From NCBI GenBank assembly GCA_030765065.1, contig CM060989.1, forward strand, positions 56,620,001 to 56,684,000: 64,000 nucleotides of DNA. Direction: 5' to 3'. Positions within the stretch are counted from its first letter, which is position 1; each line of letters starts with the position of its first letter. This document shows, piece by piece, positions 11,404 to 21,762 of the stretch. A model generated the notes under the pieces. The model saw only the letters and a list, made by a program, of their open reading frames with translations, was not told the origin of the DNA and did not search any database. This DNA comes from Deroplatys truncata (Eukaryota > Arthropoda > Insecta > Mantodea > Mantidae). The position numbers and the translations under genes were made by a program.

Positions 11404-11488
<85 letters not shown>
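10575..11488. repeat. Degenerate GTAG/GATA tetranucleotide array ending in pure (GATA)n
   Basis: About 0.9 kb of AGGTAGATAGGTAG-type units with variable order grades into an uninterrupted (GATA)n run at about 11405-11488. The Leu/Pro/Tyr-rich minus-strand frame inside (10605-10787) is a translation of the simple repeat. Confidence 0.95.
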
Positions 11489-11965
11489 GTTGGATGAATA
11501 CAGTCCGTCCTCTACCTTAGCTGAGCGGTAGAGAAAGTAAAATGTAACACTGCACTGATGTTTCATGAAAAGGGCTAATTCTGCTGGTCCCCATTGTCAC
11601 TGCAGCAGAATGTTTTATCACTGGGTTATCTAGACGGCCGGATTCTTGTAAGGGACACTTTCGTTTGCCCCAGCTTCGACTGAGAGAGACATACTTTCCA
11701 CAATAGTAGAGGAAGAGGCACTTAGACTTTCCAACCTCGGGCTGAGCAAGGAGGCCATGACTCGTAACAATTAACTGGGAACAGGTTTGTGCGTCCCACA
11801 TACGGAGCATCGGCTTCAGTTCCATGTCGGAATGTCTTCATTTCATTTCTGAAATACATCACCTATAGTGAAAAGGGATCATATGAACTTCTAGATGCTC
11901 CAACATCACTCCAACAAGTCGCGCGACATAGGACAAGTGCGTATTTAGTGTAGATACTGAAAAAA
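11489..11965. other. Unrecognised segment
   Basis: A 102-residue minus-strand frame (11517-11825) with mixed composition is present. I recognise no motif in it. It lies between a microsatellite and an H repeat. It could be a transposon relic, but I cannot support a function. Confidence 0.35.
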
Positions 11966-12780
11966 TCTGACTTTCTCTACTCTTGTACAAACTATTTTTA
12001 CAAACGCTTATTCTCCATATGCTTCATGTTAATCGAGTTGTTAATCTTATTTCTAATTTTCTTGTAGATGCAAGGGGAATTGGTAGGCTTTAAGCGATAG
12101 TCAAATATTTTAAGAGCTGGTTGCTATGTGGAGTATTCCATTCTCTTTGCATTACCAGGACATACAAAAACGAATAACGAATTTCCATTTGAGAAAAAGT
12201 ATAAATATTGGAAAATTCAAACAAATAACAAGGAACATCTCGGAAATGGTTCACTCCACAACAAAAAAGTATATGACATAAATTGTGTGTTTTAACGAAT
12301 TCTACATTTCCTGTGTAGTAAAATTTTGTCTATATCTTACGGTTTACCAGTTATGCAAAATTCATTGAGAATGAAGAGGACTTTTGGGGACATTCCCAGA
12401 AAATTCATGCTATACATTTAATTTGCCATGAAGCTATCTTAAACATATGATATTTTAATCAAAATCGTTGGAGTCATTTTTGAGAATATAAACATTTTCG
12501 AAAAATGTTCCTTGTATAGGATAGTCTGGGGAGGGTGATATTTTCTTGAAAATCGTCGTGTCACATCTTTGAAAGATACTGAACCTCAATACCAAGTTTG
12601 GTATTTATCCCACTTATCGTTTTTTAGTTATGTTGTTCACAGGCACATACACGGACCTTTTTCTAAAAATGCTTTTTTGGATTCAGGGGGCCTCAAAACA
12701 TATTTCCGGTGAAATCTCCATATAGAATTTTTTGATGGAATGCAATACTTCCCCTACTTACTATACGTAGTAGGGAAAGT
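11966..12780 (-). repeat. H repeat lacking the stem-loop (H3)
   Basis: Begins AAAAATCTGACTTTCTCTAC and ends GTAGTAGGGAAAGT. Relative to other copies about 16 bases of the stem-loop are missing between the two TGA words (TCTGA/TGA), as if deleted by slippage between short direct repeats. The remainder is collinear. Confidence 0.85.
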
Positions 12781-12936
12781 AAAAGGATATTGGGCAAAAT
12801 TGTTGGAAACGCACTGCTTTAAATCATGACCTTGTTTGTTGCAACATAAGATGCACCATTCAGGTTAATTAGTAATTGTAATTATCAGAAAAATAGAGGG
12901 TAGTGTTATTAATCTGCTTGAAAACGCTAACTTAAC

Positions 12937-13014
12937 AATGTGTTACATTCACATGACTCTTTACTCTTTATCGTTTATTAGCAGGTACACAAATTATTCT
13001 TATTGAAGCTTATT
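12937..13014 (-). repeat. H repeat, old subfamily (H4), part 1 of 3
   Basis: Old-subfamily stem-loop end (AATGTGTTACATTCACATGAC) running to GAAGCTTATT, where a younger H copy interrupts it. It resumes at 13845 and again at 14561. Confidence 0.8.
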
Positions 13015-13835
13015 ACTTTCTCTACTACGTATAGTATAGGTATTTCACCGGAAATACATGTTTTGAGGTGTCCTGAAGCCAAAAAAGTTTTTTTAGAAAA
13101 AGGTCCGTGCGCTCGTGTGTGTGTGTGTGCCCGTGTCTGTAAACAGCATAACTGAAAACGAAAAGTTGGTTAAATACCAAACTTGGTCCAGAATCTTTCA
13201 AAGATGCGACACGAAGATTTTCAAGAAAATCCCCCCATCCCAGACTACCCTTTACATGAAACAGATTTTTTGATCTTCTCAAATATTGCTCTAACGATTC
13301 TGATTAAACTATTACATTTTTAAGATATTTTCATGACAAATAAAACGTATATCTTGAATTTTCTGGGAACATCCCAGAAAGTCCTCTTTATTCTGAATGG
13401 TCCTCTCATTTTTCATAACTGGTAAACCGTAAGTGATTGACAAACTTTTCTACACAAAACCTGTAGATCTTGTTAAAACACACAATTTATGTCATATACA
13501 TTTTTTTGTGGAGTGAACCATTTCCGAGATATTCCTTGTGGTTTGTTTGAATTTTCCAATACTTATACTTTTTCTCAAATGGGAAGTCGTTATTCGTTTT
13601 TTTTTATGTCCTGGACATGCAAAGAGAATGGAATGTTCCACATAGCAACCAGCTCTAAAAAGATTTTACTATCGCTTAAAGCCTACCGTATTCCCCTTTT
13701 ACCTACAAGAAAATTAGCAATAAGATAGTTTCTGCAAATGTTTACCTCGATTATTATGAAGTAGATGGAGAATAAGCGTTTGTAAAAATAGTTTGTAGAG
13801 CTGTGGAGAAAGTCGTGCGAGTGCAACACATCACA
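13015..13835 (+). repeat. H repeat, near-complete copy (H5) nested in H4
   Basis: Starts ACTTTCTCTACTACGTATAG and ends GTGCAACACATCACA. The interrupted host reads GCTTATT before and T-run-CTATTTCATTTT after. An uninterrupted old copy at 51112-51160 reads GGCTTATTTTCCTATCTAC, so H5 entered a T run with no longer duplication. Confidence 0.9.
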
Positions 13836-13844
13836 TTTTTTTTT

Positions 13845-14117
13845 CTATTTCATTTTAATCGAATTAAACCTTTGAAGAAATAGTTACATTATACATAACG
13901 TTATACATATAAATCGATTAGCGAAAGTCAAATGTTAAAGAACTGGACGCTATACGCTAGTCTTAAAATTCCATTCTCTTTCCATGACACCGCGAAAAAC
14001 AGCTTATAAGCAGCAACTTTAAAGGAATGGCAAAGTATTGAACAATACGAACCAATAATAACGGATATCTCGCAAATGGCTTATGCTACAGAAAAAAAGT
14101 TATTTGAGATAAATTGT
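13845..14117 (-). repeat. H repeat, old subfamily (H4), part 2 of 3
   Basis: Resumes with CTATTTCATTTTAATCGAAT and runs to TTGAGATAAATTGT, where a SINE is inserted. It matches the old-subfamily copies at 37280-38108 and 51052-51895. Confidence 0.8.
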
Positions 14118-14560
14118 TTTCTTTTATTACTCTATTTATTTTACGTCTCTTAAACTACAAGGTCATATCGCGACGGATCTGTTAGTAGATAACTCTTAGA
14201 TCGATGTGTGACGGACAGTTAGCCTTCTGGGTCACATCCCTGTAACTATCTGCTTCGTAACGTGTCCACAGAGACCTTAGTGCACAGCAACTGGCTCTTC
14301 TGCTTCGTGCCGTGCAGATGGCATTAGGGTGCCGTCCAGTCTACCTGCTTTCATAGATTGGCATTCACTATTACCACCTATTTTCCATTTTTGCTATTGC
14401 TTTAGACTTAAGGTGGAACTTTGGGTCGTGGTATTAAATATCCAATCCGGTATTTACCTTATCGGCTGAGGGAAACCACGAAAAAACCTCAATCAGATTG
14501 GTCGGGATTTGAACCCGAGACCTCCCGAATGACGTTACCGCCTGAGCCATCCCTCTCGGT
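14118..14560 (-). repeat. SINE family 2, copy c, with 12-bp target duplication
   Basis: On the minus strand the head reads CCGAGAGGGATGGCTCAGGC (good box A) and GGGTTCAAATCCC (box B), then TTTTCGTGGTTTCCCTCAGC and a diverged body ending in an AATAAAAG-like tail. The direct repeat GAGATAAATTGT flanks it at 14106-14117 and 14561-14572, inside H4. Confidence 0.9.
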
Positions 14561-14928
14561 GAGATAAATTGTGTTTTAAAGAGATCTACATTTTTCGTGT
14601 GGTATGTTTTCGTCTTACGCTCAATGTTTAGAAGTTACACAAGATTATATAAAATTCCTTCCGAATGAAGAGGATTTCACAGGCTATTGCATGAAAATTT
14701 AAGATATATGTCTTATTTCCCATGTAAATACCTTTAATACATGGTATTTTAATCAAAACCGTTAGAGTCATTTTTCAGAAAATCCAACATTTCGAAAAAT
14801 GTTTTATGTAAAGCGTAGTTTGCATTGGGAGATTTTCTTGAAAATTTTTCTGTCGCACCTTTGGAGGGTACTGAACCCAAATACCAAGTTTGGTATTTAT
14901 CCAAATGTTCGTTTTTGAGTTATGCTAT

Positions 14929-14975
<47 letters not shown>

Positions 14976-14991
14976 TCTTTTTCTAATGTTT
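14561..14991 (-). repeat. H repeat, old subfamily (H4), part 3 of 3, with (AC)n
   Basis: Continues the old H body to ACAGATCTTTTTCTAA and contains a pure (AC)n run at about 14937-14972 at the microsatellite position of the family. The last segment is missing because H6 is inserted here. Confidence 0.8.
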
Positions 14992-15505
14992 ACTTTCTCT
15001 ACTATGTATAGTAAGTAGGGAAGTATTGTATTCCACCCAAAAATTCGATACCGAGATTTCACCGGAAATACATGTTTTGAGGCCCCCTGAATCCAAAAAA
15101 AGCATTTTTATAATATGCCCGTGTGTGTGTGTGTTTGTGTGTGTCTGTGTGTCTGTGAACAGCATAACTCAGAAACAAACAGTCGGATAAACACCAAACT
15201 TGATATTTAGGTTCAGTATCTTCCAGAGAGGCGACACAAAGGTTTTCAAGAAAATCCCCCCACCCAAGATTACCCTTTACATGCAACATTTTTCGAAAAT
15301 TTTAATTTTCTCAAAAATAGCTCTAACGATTTTGATTAAAATATCATGTGTTTAAGATATTTTCATGACAAATGAAATGTATATCTCGAATTTTCTGGGA
15401 ATGTCTCCAAAAGTATTCTTCATTGTGAACGACTTTTGCATAACTGGTAAACCATAAGAGATAGACAAAATCTTACTATACAAAACATATAGATCGCGTT
15501 AAATA
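14992..15505 (+). repeat. H repeat, truncated copy (H6) nested in H4
   Basis: Has the intact ACTTTCTCTACTATGTATAG end and matches the consensus to 'agatcgcgttaaatac'. It then stops, lacking about 330 bases including the stem-loop. Confidence 0.85.
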
Positions 15506-15679
15506 CGTCGTGGACGTGTGTGTAGAGATATTAAGTAAATGATCAATAGCAAAACACTAATAACACTGGTAAACACTGATATGATTAATAAAACGCGTAA
15601 CTGTTTATATTAAGGACAACAATTTCTGGAAATGACAACGGCTGAGGTCAGAATGAAGTAATACGAAGGGTACAACTTA

Positions 15680-16919
15680 CACTATGTGATCAAAAGTATC
15701 CAGGCACCCCCACAAACATACGTTTTTCATCTTAGGTGCATTGTGCTGCCACCTACTGCCTGGTACTCATTATCCGCGACGTCAGTAGTCATTAGACATC
15801 GTGAAACAGCAGAATGGGACACTCCGTGGAACTCACGGACTTCGAACGTGGTCAGGTGATTAGGTGTCACTTGTGTCAGAAGTCTGTACGCGAGATTTTC
15901 ACACTCCTAAACATCCCTAGGTCCATTGTTTCTGATATGATAGTGAAGTGGAAACGTAAAGGGACATGTACAGCACAAAAGCGTACAGGTCGACCTCGTC
16001 TGTTGACTGACATAGACCGCCTACATTTGAAGAGGGTCGTAAAGAGTAATAGGCAGACATCTATCCAGACCATCACAAAGGAATTCCAAGCTGCATCAGG
16101 ATCTACTCCAAGTACTATGACAGTTAGGCGTGAGGTGAGAAACCTTGGATTCCATGGTCGAGCGGCTGCTCATAAGACACACATCACGCAGGAAAATGCC
16201 AAACGACGCCTCGCTTGGTGTAAGGAGCGTCAACATTACACGATTGAACAGTGGCAAAACGTTGTGTGGAGTGACGAATCACGGTACACAATGTGGCGAT
16301 CCGATGGCAGGGTGTGGGTATGGCGAATGCCCGGTGAACGTCATCTGCCAGCGTGTGTTGTGCCAACATGAAATTCGGAGGTGGTGGTGTTATGGTCTGG
16401 TCGTGCTTTTCCTGGAGGGGGCTTGCACCCCTTGTTGTTTTGCGTGGCACGATCACAGCGCAGACCTACAATGAGCACCTTCTTGCTTCCTGCTGTTGAA
16501 GAGCAATTCGGGGATGGCGATTGCAATCTTTCAACACGATCGAGCACCTGTTCATACTGCACGGGCTGTGGCGGAGTGATTACACGACAATAACATCCCT
16601 GTATGAACTGGCCTGTACAGAGTCCTGACTTCAATCCTATAGAACACCTTTGGGATGTTTTGGAACGCCGATGTCGTGCCAGGCCTCACCGACCTACATC
16701 GATAGCTCTCCTCAGTTCCGCACTCCGTGAAGAATGAGCTGCCATTCCCCAAGAAAACCTCTAGCACCTGATTGAAAGTATGCCTGCTAGAGTGAACGCT
16801 GTGATCAAGGCTAAGGGTGGGGCAACACCATATTGACTTCCAGCATCACCGATGGAGGGCGCCACGAACTTGTACGTCAATTTTCAGCCAGGTGTCCGGA
16901 TACTTTTGATCATGCAGTG
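15680..16919 (+). mobile_element. Tc1-like transposon, copy 1
   Basis: Inverted ends CACTATGTGATCAAAAGTAT (left) and CACTGCATGATCAAAAGTAT (right, reverse-complemented), each flanked by TA (15678-15679, 16920-16921). The length of 1240 bp and single-gene layout fit Tc1 elements. A second copy of the same family lies at 46994-48240 in the opposite orientation. Confidence 0.93.
15814..16836 (+). pseudogene. Tc1-like transposase (DD34E type), frameshifted
   Basis: Starts [20 protein letters not shown] and reads cleanly for 185 residues: an N-terminal helix-turn-helix pair, a GRPR hook (KRTGRPRLL), and the first catalytic block [13 protein letters not shown] frameshift at about 16368 breaks it. 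Downstream, in other frames, the second Asp block (FQHDRAPVHT-like) and the NPIEHLWDVLERR block can still be followed to a TGA at 16834-16836. A short stretch near 16470 is missing compared with copy 2. The enzyme would cut and paste its element at TA sites; this copy cannot be functional. Confidence 0.9.
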
Positions 16920-16921
16920 TA

Positions 16922-17305
16922 TGTAGCGCGTAGCGGGAGCTAAGCTGCCACTTACATTTCCCCTGGAACGGGTGACAGAATGAAGAAAAGCTCAATGTTT
17001 CATAACCCTAGTGTTTCTTATTTAAAAAATTAGCTTTTCCAACAATTCAAGCATCACATATGTGTGGGATAAAGTAAATGAAAAGCGCACGAAAACTAGA
17101 GATAAGAGACAAATTATAATATAACTAAAAATTCACAATCAAGCTTAGAATTCTAAACCCTGTTTCTTATAACCTTATCGACATGTATTCTTCCGCTCTC
17201 CGTTTCCTTCCCCGTTTCCCCTTGTTGGCTAATGTTTTTGGTAATATATGACAAATAAGCCATGTGCAATGCAAGTTCAAGCGATAAAAGCGATAAAAAC
17301 ACTCT
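16922..17305. other. No recognisable feature
   Basis: Spacer between the Tc1 element and the hAT element. No coding or structural signal was seen. Confidence 0.45.
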
Positions 17306-17439
17306 GTCATGACTAGAGCCTGGAATTTTAGGTTCCTTATATGCTTAAAATAGGTGTTTTTTTATGTTTTTCTTGATTAAAATAGTTTTTTTAATGTTTT
17401 ACTTCGTGGATCAAAACAAGTCTAAGTAATTTTGCTTTT

Positions 17440-17905
17440 CTGGTACTTTGTTGTAAGATTTATTTTTTGGCATTGGAGTAGATACATACATTTTCAAATT
17501 TTCTGGCGTAAACAATTTCCTGTTATCAGTAACAAGTTCTTGAACAAAGAAAAGCTTCTTTCAACGGTAGCGTAGTACATAGATGCCAGTGCAGCGGTTC
17601 TAGCGGTAGTTCTACTGTATACTTTTCTCCTTGCAATACTAAACTGATGATTTTCATATCTTAAAAAGCAGGATTTCGTTGAAGAATCTCTGCAACTTTG
17701 AAGAACATGCAACTTCCACTGCAGGTATTTCTTTACTGGAAACATTGCCAATGATATCTAGAGCATATTTCAGTGGTAAAGTTGTAGTTTCTGGTATAAA
17801 ACAAAAATGTGTCTTAATGTATGCAAAGAAAGCGACAAGAGTGGGGCACTCTAGTGATTTCTTAGCCTTGGCAATGCAGGAAGCTTCTGTTTCTTCCAAT
17901 TCATG
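17440..17905 (-). pseudogene. hAT transposase C-terminal fragment (dimerisation domain), frameshifted
   Basis: From about 17900 downward the minus strand reads PTLVAFFAYIKTHFCF ... LPLKYALDIIGNVSSKEIPA. Further on one frame gives YYATVERSFSLFKNLL and the neighbouring frame gives LVTDNRKLFTPENLKMYV. Together these are the recognisable hAT C-terminal dimerisation block (V-E-R-S-F-S ... L-T/D-N-R ... F-T-P-E-N-L), split by a frameshift around 17530. The N-terminal BED finger and RNase H-like core are absent or unrecognisable. Two SINEs cut the upstream side at 17906. Confidence 0.75.
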
Positions 17906-18116
17906 CCGGCCCTCGTAGCCGTGGTCGCTGGAGTGTGTAGCTTCGGCGCTCCGCCAAGCTGAGGGTTGCGGGTTCTAGTCCCGCTATGGGTATGGGTGTT
18001 TGTATGTGTAATTGCGGTAATAAGCGATAAAGCAGACAGTAAAACACAGTAATCATAAACTGGGTAAACAAGGTAGCTTAAGAAGAAAGAAAGCTGTAGA
18101 TAGTATGCTGATATTT
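17906..18116 (+). repeat. SINE family 3 (tRNA-derived), copy a
   Basis: Begins CCGGCCCTCGTAGCCGTGGT and carries box B GGGTTCTAGTCCC, then GTATGGGTGTTTGTATGTGT, a unique 3' part and an AAGAAAGAAAG tail. Copy b follows immediately in the same orientation. The word AATTCAT before copy a (17897-17903) recurs after copy b (18294-18300), suggesting the pair is bounded by one target duplication. Confidence 0.8.
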
Positions 18117-18293
18117 ACCGGCCCTCGTAGCCGTGGTCGCTAGAATGTGTAGCTTCGGTGCTCCGCTAAGCTGAGGGTTGCGGGTTCTAGTCCCACCATA
18201 GGTATGAATGTTTGTTTGTGTGTGTGTGTGTGTGTGTGTAATTGCGATAATGAAAAATAGTAAAATCATAGTTCAAAAGAAAGAAAGAAAAAG
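18117..18293 (+). repeat. SINE family 3, copy b
   Basis: Nearly the same head as copy a (CCGGCCCTCGTAGCCGTGGT, GGGTTCTAGTCCC) with a (GT)n run at about 18213-18238 where copy a has GTATGTGTAATTG, and a GAAAGAAAGAAA tail. Confidence 0.8.
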
Positions 18294-18913
18294 AAATTCA
18301 TTGACGACATTTTTAGCGTCTTTTAAGTGTTCGGTATAGTAAGTGGCAGCAGACAGCCAAGTACGCTCCTCCTGACCTTCTATCAGCTGCATCCAGGTGT
18401 CACCACGTCACATGTGCTGCGTTTAATGGTAGTAACTTAAATTATCTACTGGCTACAAGTGTTGGAAATAATTTTACGAGTTTCAATCCGAAAATAACAT
18501 TCTTCATTTTGAAAAAGGAAAAGCAGCTATTTAGGTTATTTTAGGTGTAATGAAATTCGCATATTCTGCTCCAGGAATTGTGAAACGAGTATATATCTTG
18601 AAAGGTGTTAATTAAATAGAGAGGAAAAATATAGGTTAAAACCTAAAATTCCGGGCCCTAGTCATGACAGATGCATGTGCTTTCGTCATCCTGAGTGGCA
18701 CATTTAAACCGAAGGATCCTCATACCTATTTGTTGATAAGAATTTACATGCCATAACTCTGTTACATAATATATTTGGTTCATATAGTCATGATAATGTA
18801 AATTTGACAATTATTCTCAAATATATTAAAATAAATGATCATGTTAACTAAGTAACTATTTTGTATTCCACAACAGCAGCCAATGAGAGTTGACTGAAAG
18901 ATACGGGGCAAAG

Positions 18914-20160
18914 CTACACCCCCTCAAGAAAGCATTCATCTGCACTTTAAAGAATTTTAGCAGCCAAATTAATGGAGGGAAACATTTTTTTTTACATAAA
19001 GACCAAATGGTAACACAGTTTACGTGTTTTGAAAGTTTTCCAGTTCGTTCTTTTTATGAGTTTATAAATTTTTGAAAAATGTGCCAAAATTGTGACTTTT
19101 TTGTACTTGGTGTTTTCAAAATTATCTTTCATGCATTCGTTAGAGCATTTTTTGAGCATACATCCACACACTTTCATCGACATGTGACTTAAACTGTGAA
19201 GTAAATTCGCGAAGTCGTAAAAAGTGAGCGAAAATGAGAAATTAAGGCAAAAAAGTTATCATTTTAATCTTATGTAAAGAAAAAATTTAATTTTTCCCTC
19301 CATTAATTAAGCCGTAGAATTTTTCTCTCTCTACTACGTATAGCAAGTAGGGGAAGCATTGCATTCCACTCAAAAATTCTATACCGAGTTTTCACCAGAA
19401 ATACATGTTTTGAGGATCCCTGAATCCAAAAAAATCACTTTTAGATAAAGGTCCGTAAGTGTGTCTGTGAACAGCAGAACTCAAAAACGAAAAGTCGGAT
19501 AAATAGCAAACTTGGCATTTAGGTTCGGTATCTTTCAAAGATGCGACACGAAGATTTTCAAGAAAATTCCCCCACCTGAGACTACCCTTTACATGAAACA
19601 TTTTTGTAAATTTTTGATTTTCTCAAAAATGACTCCAACGATTTTGATTAAGATGTCATATATTTGAGATATTTTTATGAAAAATAGAATGTATATCTTG
19701 AATTTTCTGGGAATGTCCTCAAAAGTCTTCTTCATTCTGGTAAACCGTAAAAGAGAGACAAAATTGCTCTACACAAAAAATGTAGAGCTCGTTAAAACAC
19801 ACAATTTATATTCTATATTCCGAGATACTCCTTGTTATTTGTTTGAATTTTGCAATACTTATACTTTTGCTCAAATGAGAATTCCTTATTCGTTTTTTTT
19901 AATGTCCTGGACATGCAAAGAGAATGGAATACTCCACATAGCAACCACCTCTTAAAATATTTGACTATCGCTTAAAGCCTAACACATTCCCCTTGCATCT
20001 ACAAGAAAATTAGCAATAAGATTAACATCTCGATTAACATGAAGCATATGGAGAATAAGCGTTTGTAAAAATAGTTTGTACAATAGTAGAGAAAGTTATG
20101 TGAGTGCAACACATCAGATGTTTTTAAAGCGTAGACGTATACTTTCTTGAGGGGGTGTAT
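18914..20160. mobile_element. Foldback (long inverted repeat) element containing an H copy
   Basis: Left arm 18914-18985 (TACACCCCCTCAAGAAAG ... AAATTAATGGAGGGAAA) pairs with an inverted right arm. The right arm is split by an H repeat into an inner part (about 19270-19324) and an outer part (20119-20160, CTTGAGGGGGTGTA). The loop of about 280 bp shows no coding sequence. The outer limits are uncertain; a weak match (AATGATCATGT) may place them near 18833 and 20198. No transposase was seen, so this is a non-autonomous element of unknown superfamily. Confidence 0.75.
19325..20118 (+). repeat. H repeat, near-complete copy (H7) in a foldback arm
   Basis: Starts TCTCTCTCTACTACGTATAG (mutated ACTTTC end) and ends GAGTGCAACACATCAGA. 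The left arm of the surrounding foldback gives the uninterrupted sequence (GCACTTTAAAGAATTTTAGC), showing that H7 entered the A/T run there. Confidence 0.88.
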
Positions 20161-20199
20161 AATTATGAAACAGGGTTTAGGTTTCCACATGATCATTAT

Positions 20200-20958
20200 A
20201 CAAACTTTTCAATTCGTTGACTATTTGGAATTTGTAGAACAGTTGGCAAGCTGCTGGTGTTGGCTTCTCTTGGCCCACGTTTTATGAATTGAATATTTTG
20301 AGAAGTGTCATCTGTCATGTGTTATGATGACTCATTCAATGACCAACCACAAGGACGCTTGTCAGTGACTTGCCATTCTGAATGAGATTGACTGTGCAGT
20401 AAGCAGCCTACAAGGACGTTTAACGGTATTCACGAGTTGCGGGTTGTTTTCGTGGCGTTTTTGTTTAATTGGCTAGAGAGAGATATATCCATTGCCAGGA
20501 CAAGGGTCAAGGTTTAACTCTAGAAACGTTCCGAAAAAGTATTTCCTCTGCGTTCTTGTGATGAGAAATTCTTTTACACCCTGAACAAAATTGTGACAAC
20601 GCTGTCGTACAGTGATTTGAACGCTCAAGAAGGAAAGAATGAAGACAGAAGGGAAGCGAAGATTAAAGGCCGGTACACAATAACCGAGAAGGGAAATCAG
20701 AACGCCAACATGTTAAATACATGTACTATTATAAAGGTTACAATATATGAGAGGTAGCTAAGTACAACTTTGAAATTTTTACAGCATTATGGGATAAGTC
20801 ACTAGAATCTAGTGATATTTAGGTTGTTAGGTTCCATTCATAACCGGCAACTCCTCCGTAAATACGTACCTGTTACATGTATTGGGAACTTTTTTGGCTT
20901 GGGAAGCATAGTCCATTTAGGGAACACCTACGTTGTTCCCCAACTATATAGACCATAA
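20200..20958. other. No recognisable feature
   Basis: No terminal repeats, tRNA-like boxes or credible coding frames were recognised in this spacer. Confidence 0.45.
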
Positions 20959-21757
20959 ATGATTTTCTCTATTCTTGTACAAACTATTTTTACAAACGCT
21001 TATTCTCCATATGCTTCATGTTAATCGAGATGTCAATCTTATTGCTAATTTTCTTGTAGATGCAAGGGGAGTGTGGTAGGTTATAAGCGATAGTCAAATC
21101 TTTTAAGAGCTGGTTGCTATGTGGCGCATTCCATTCTCTTTGCATGTCCAGGACAAAAAAATGAATAATGAATTTCAGAAAAAGTATTGGTAAATTTAAG
21201 TGAATAACAAGCAATATCTCGAAAATGGTTCACTCAAAAAAAATGTATATGACATAAATTGTGTATTTTAACGCGATCTACATTTTTGTGTAGTAAAATT
21301 TTGTCTATCTCTTATGGTTTACCAGTTATGCAAAAGTCGTTCACAATGAAGAATACTTTTGGAGACATTCCCATAAAATTCAAGATATACATTTCATTTG
21401 TCATGAAAATATCTTAAACATATGATATTTTAATCAAAATCGTTAGAGCCATTTTTGAGAAAATTAAAATTTTCGAAAAATGTTCCTTGGGTGGGGGATT
21501 TTCTTGAAAACCTTCGTGTCGCATCTCTGGAAGGTACTGAACCTAAATACCAAGTTTGGTGTTTATCTGACTGTTCGTTTCTGAGTTATGCTGTTCACAG
21601 ACACACACGGACATATACACACACACGGACATGTTTCCAAAAATGCTTTTTTTGGATTCAGGGGGTCTCAAAACATATATTTCCGGTGAAATCTCGGTAT
21701 AGAATTTTTGGGTGGAATACAATACTTCCCCTACTTACTATACGTAGTAGAAAAAGT
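20959..21757 (-). repeat. H repeat lacking the stem-loop (H8)
   Basis: Begins ATGATTTTCTCTATTCTTGTAC, i.e. at the inner ACTTTC motif without the stem-loop, and ends GTAGTAGAAAAAGT. It directly precedes the LINE RNase H fragment. Confidence 0.85.
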
Positions 21758-21762
21758 AAAAA

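Larger units (their letters stand above)
17314..18660 (-). mobile_element. hAT transposon with 8-bp target duplication
   Basis: The left end reads TAGAGCCTGGAATTTTAGGTT and the right end, reverse-complemented, TAGGGCCCGGAATTTTAGGTT. Both fit the hAT end pattern (YARNG). The direct repeat GTCATGAC flanks the element exactly (17306-17313 and 18661-18668), the 8-bp duplication diagnostic of hAT. At 1347 bp, about 390 of which are SINE insertions, it is a heavily deleted copy retaining only part of the transposase. Confidence 0.93.

Noticed and set aside
11400..11488. Regular short repeats as a CRISPR-like array
   Set aside because: Uninterrupted tetranucleotide microsatellite with no spacers, in eukaryotic DNA. 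The (TG)n and tandem repeats elsewhere fail likewise.
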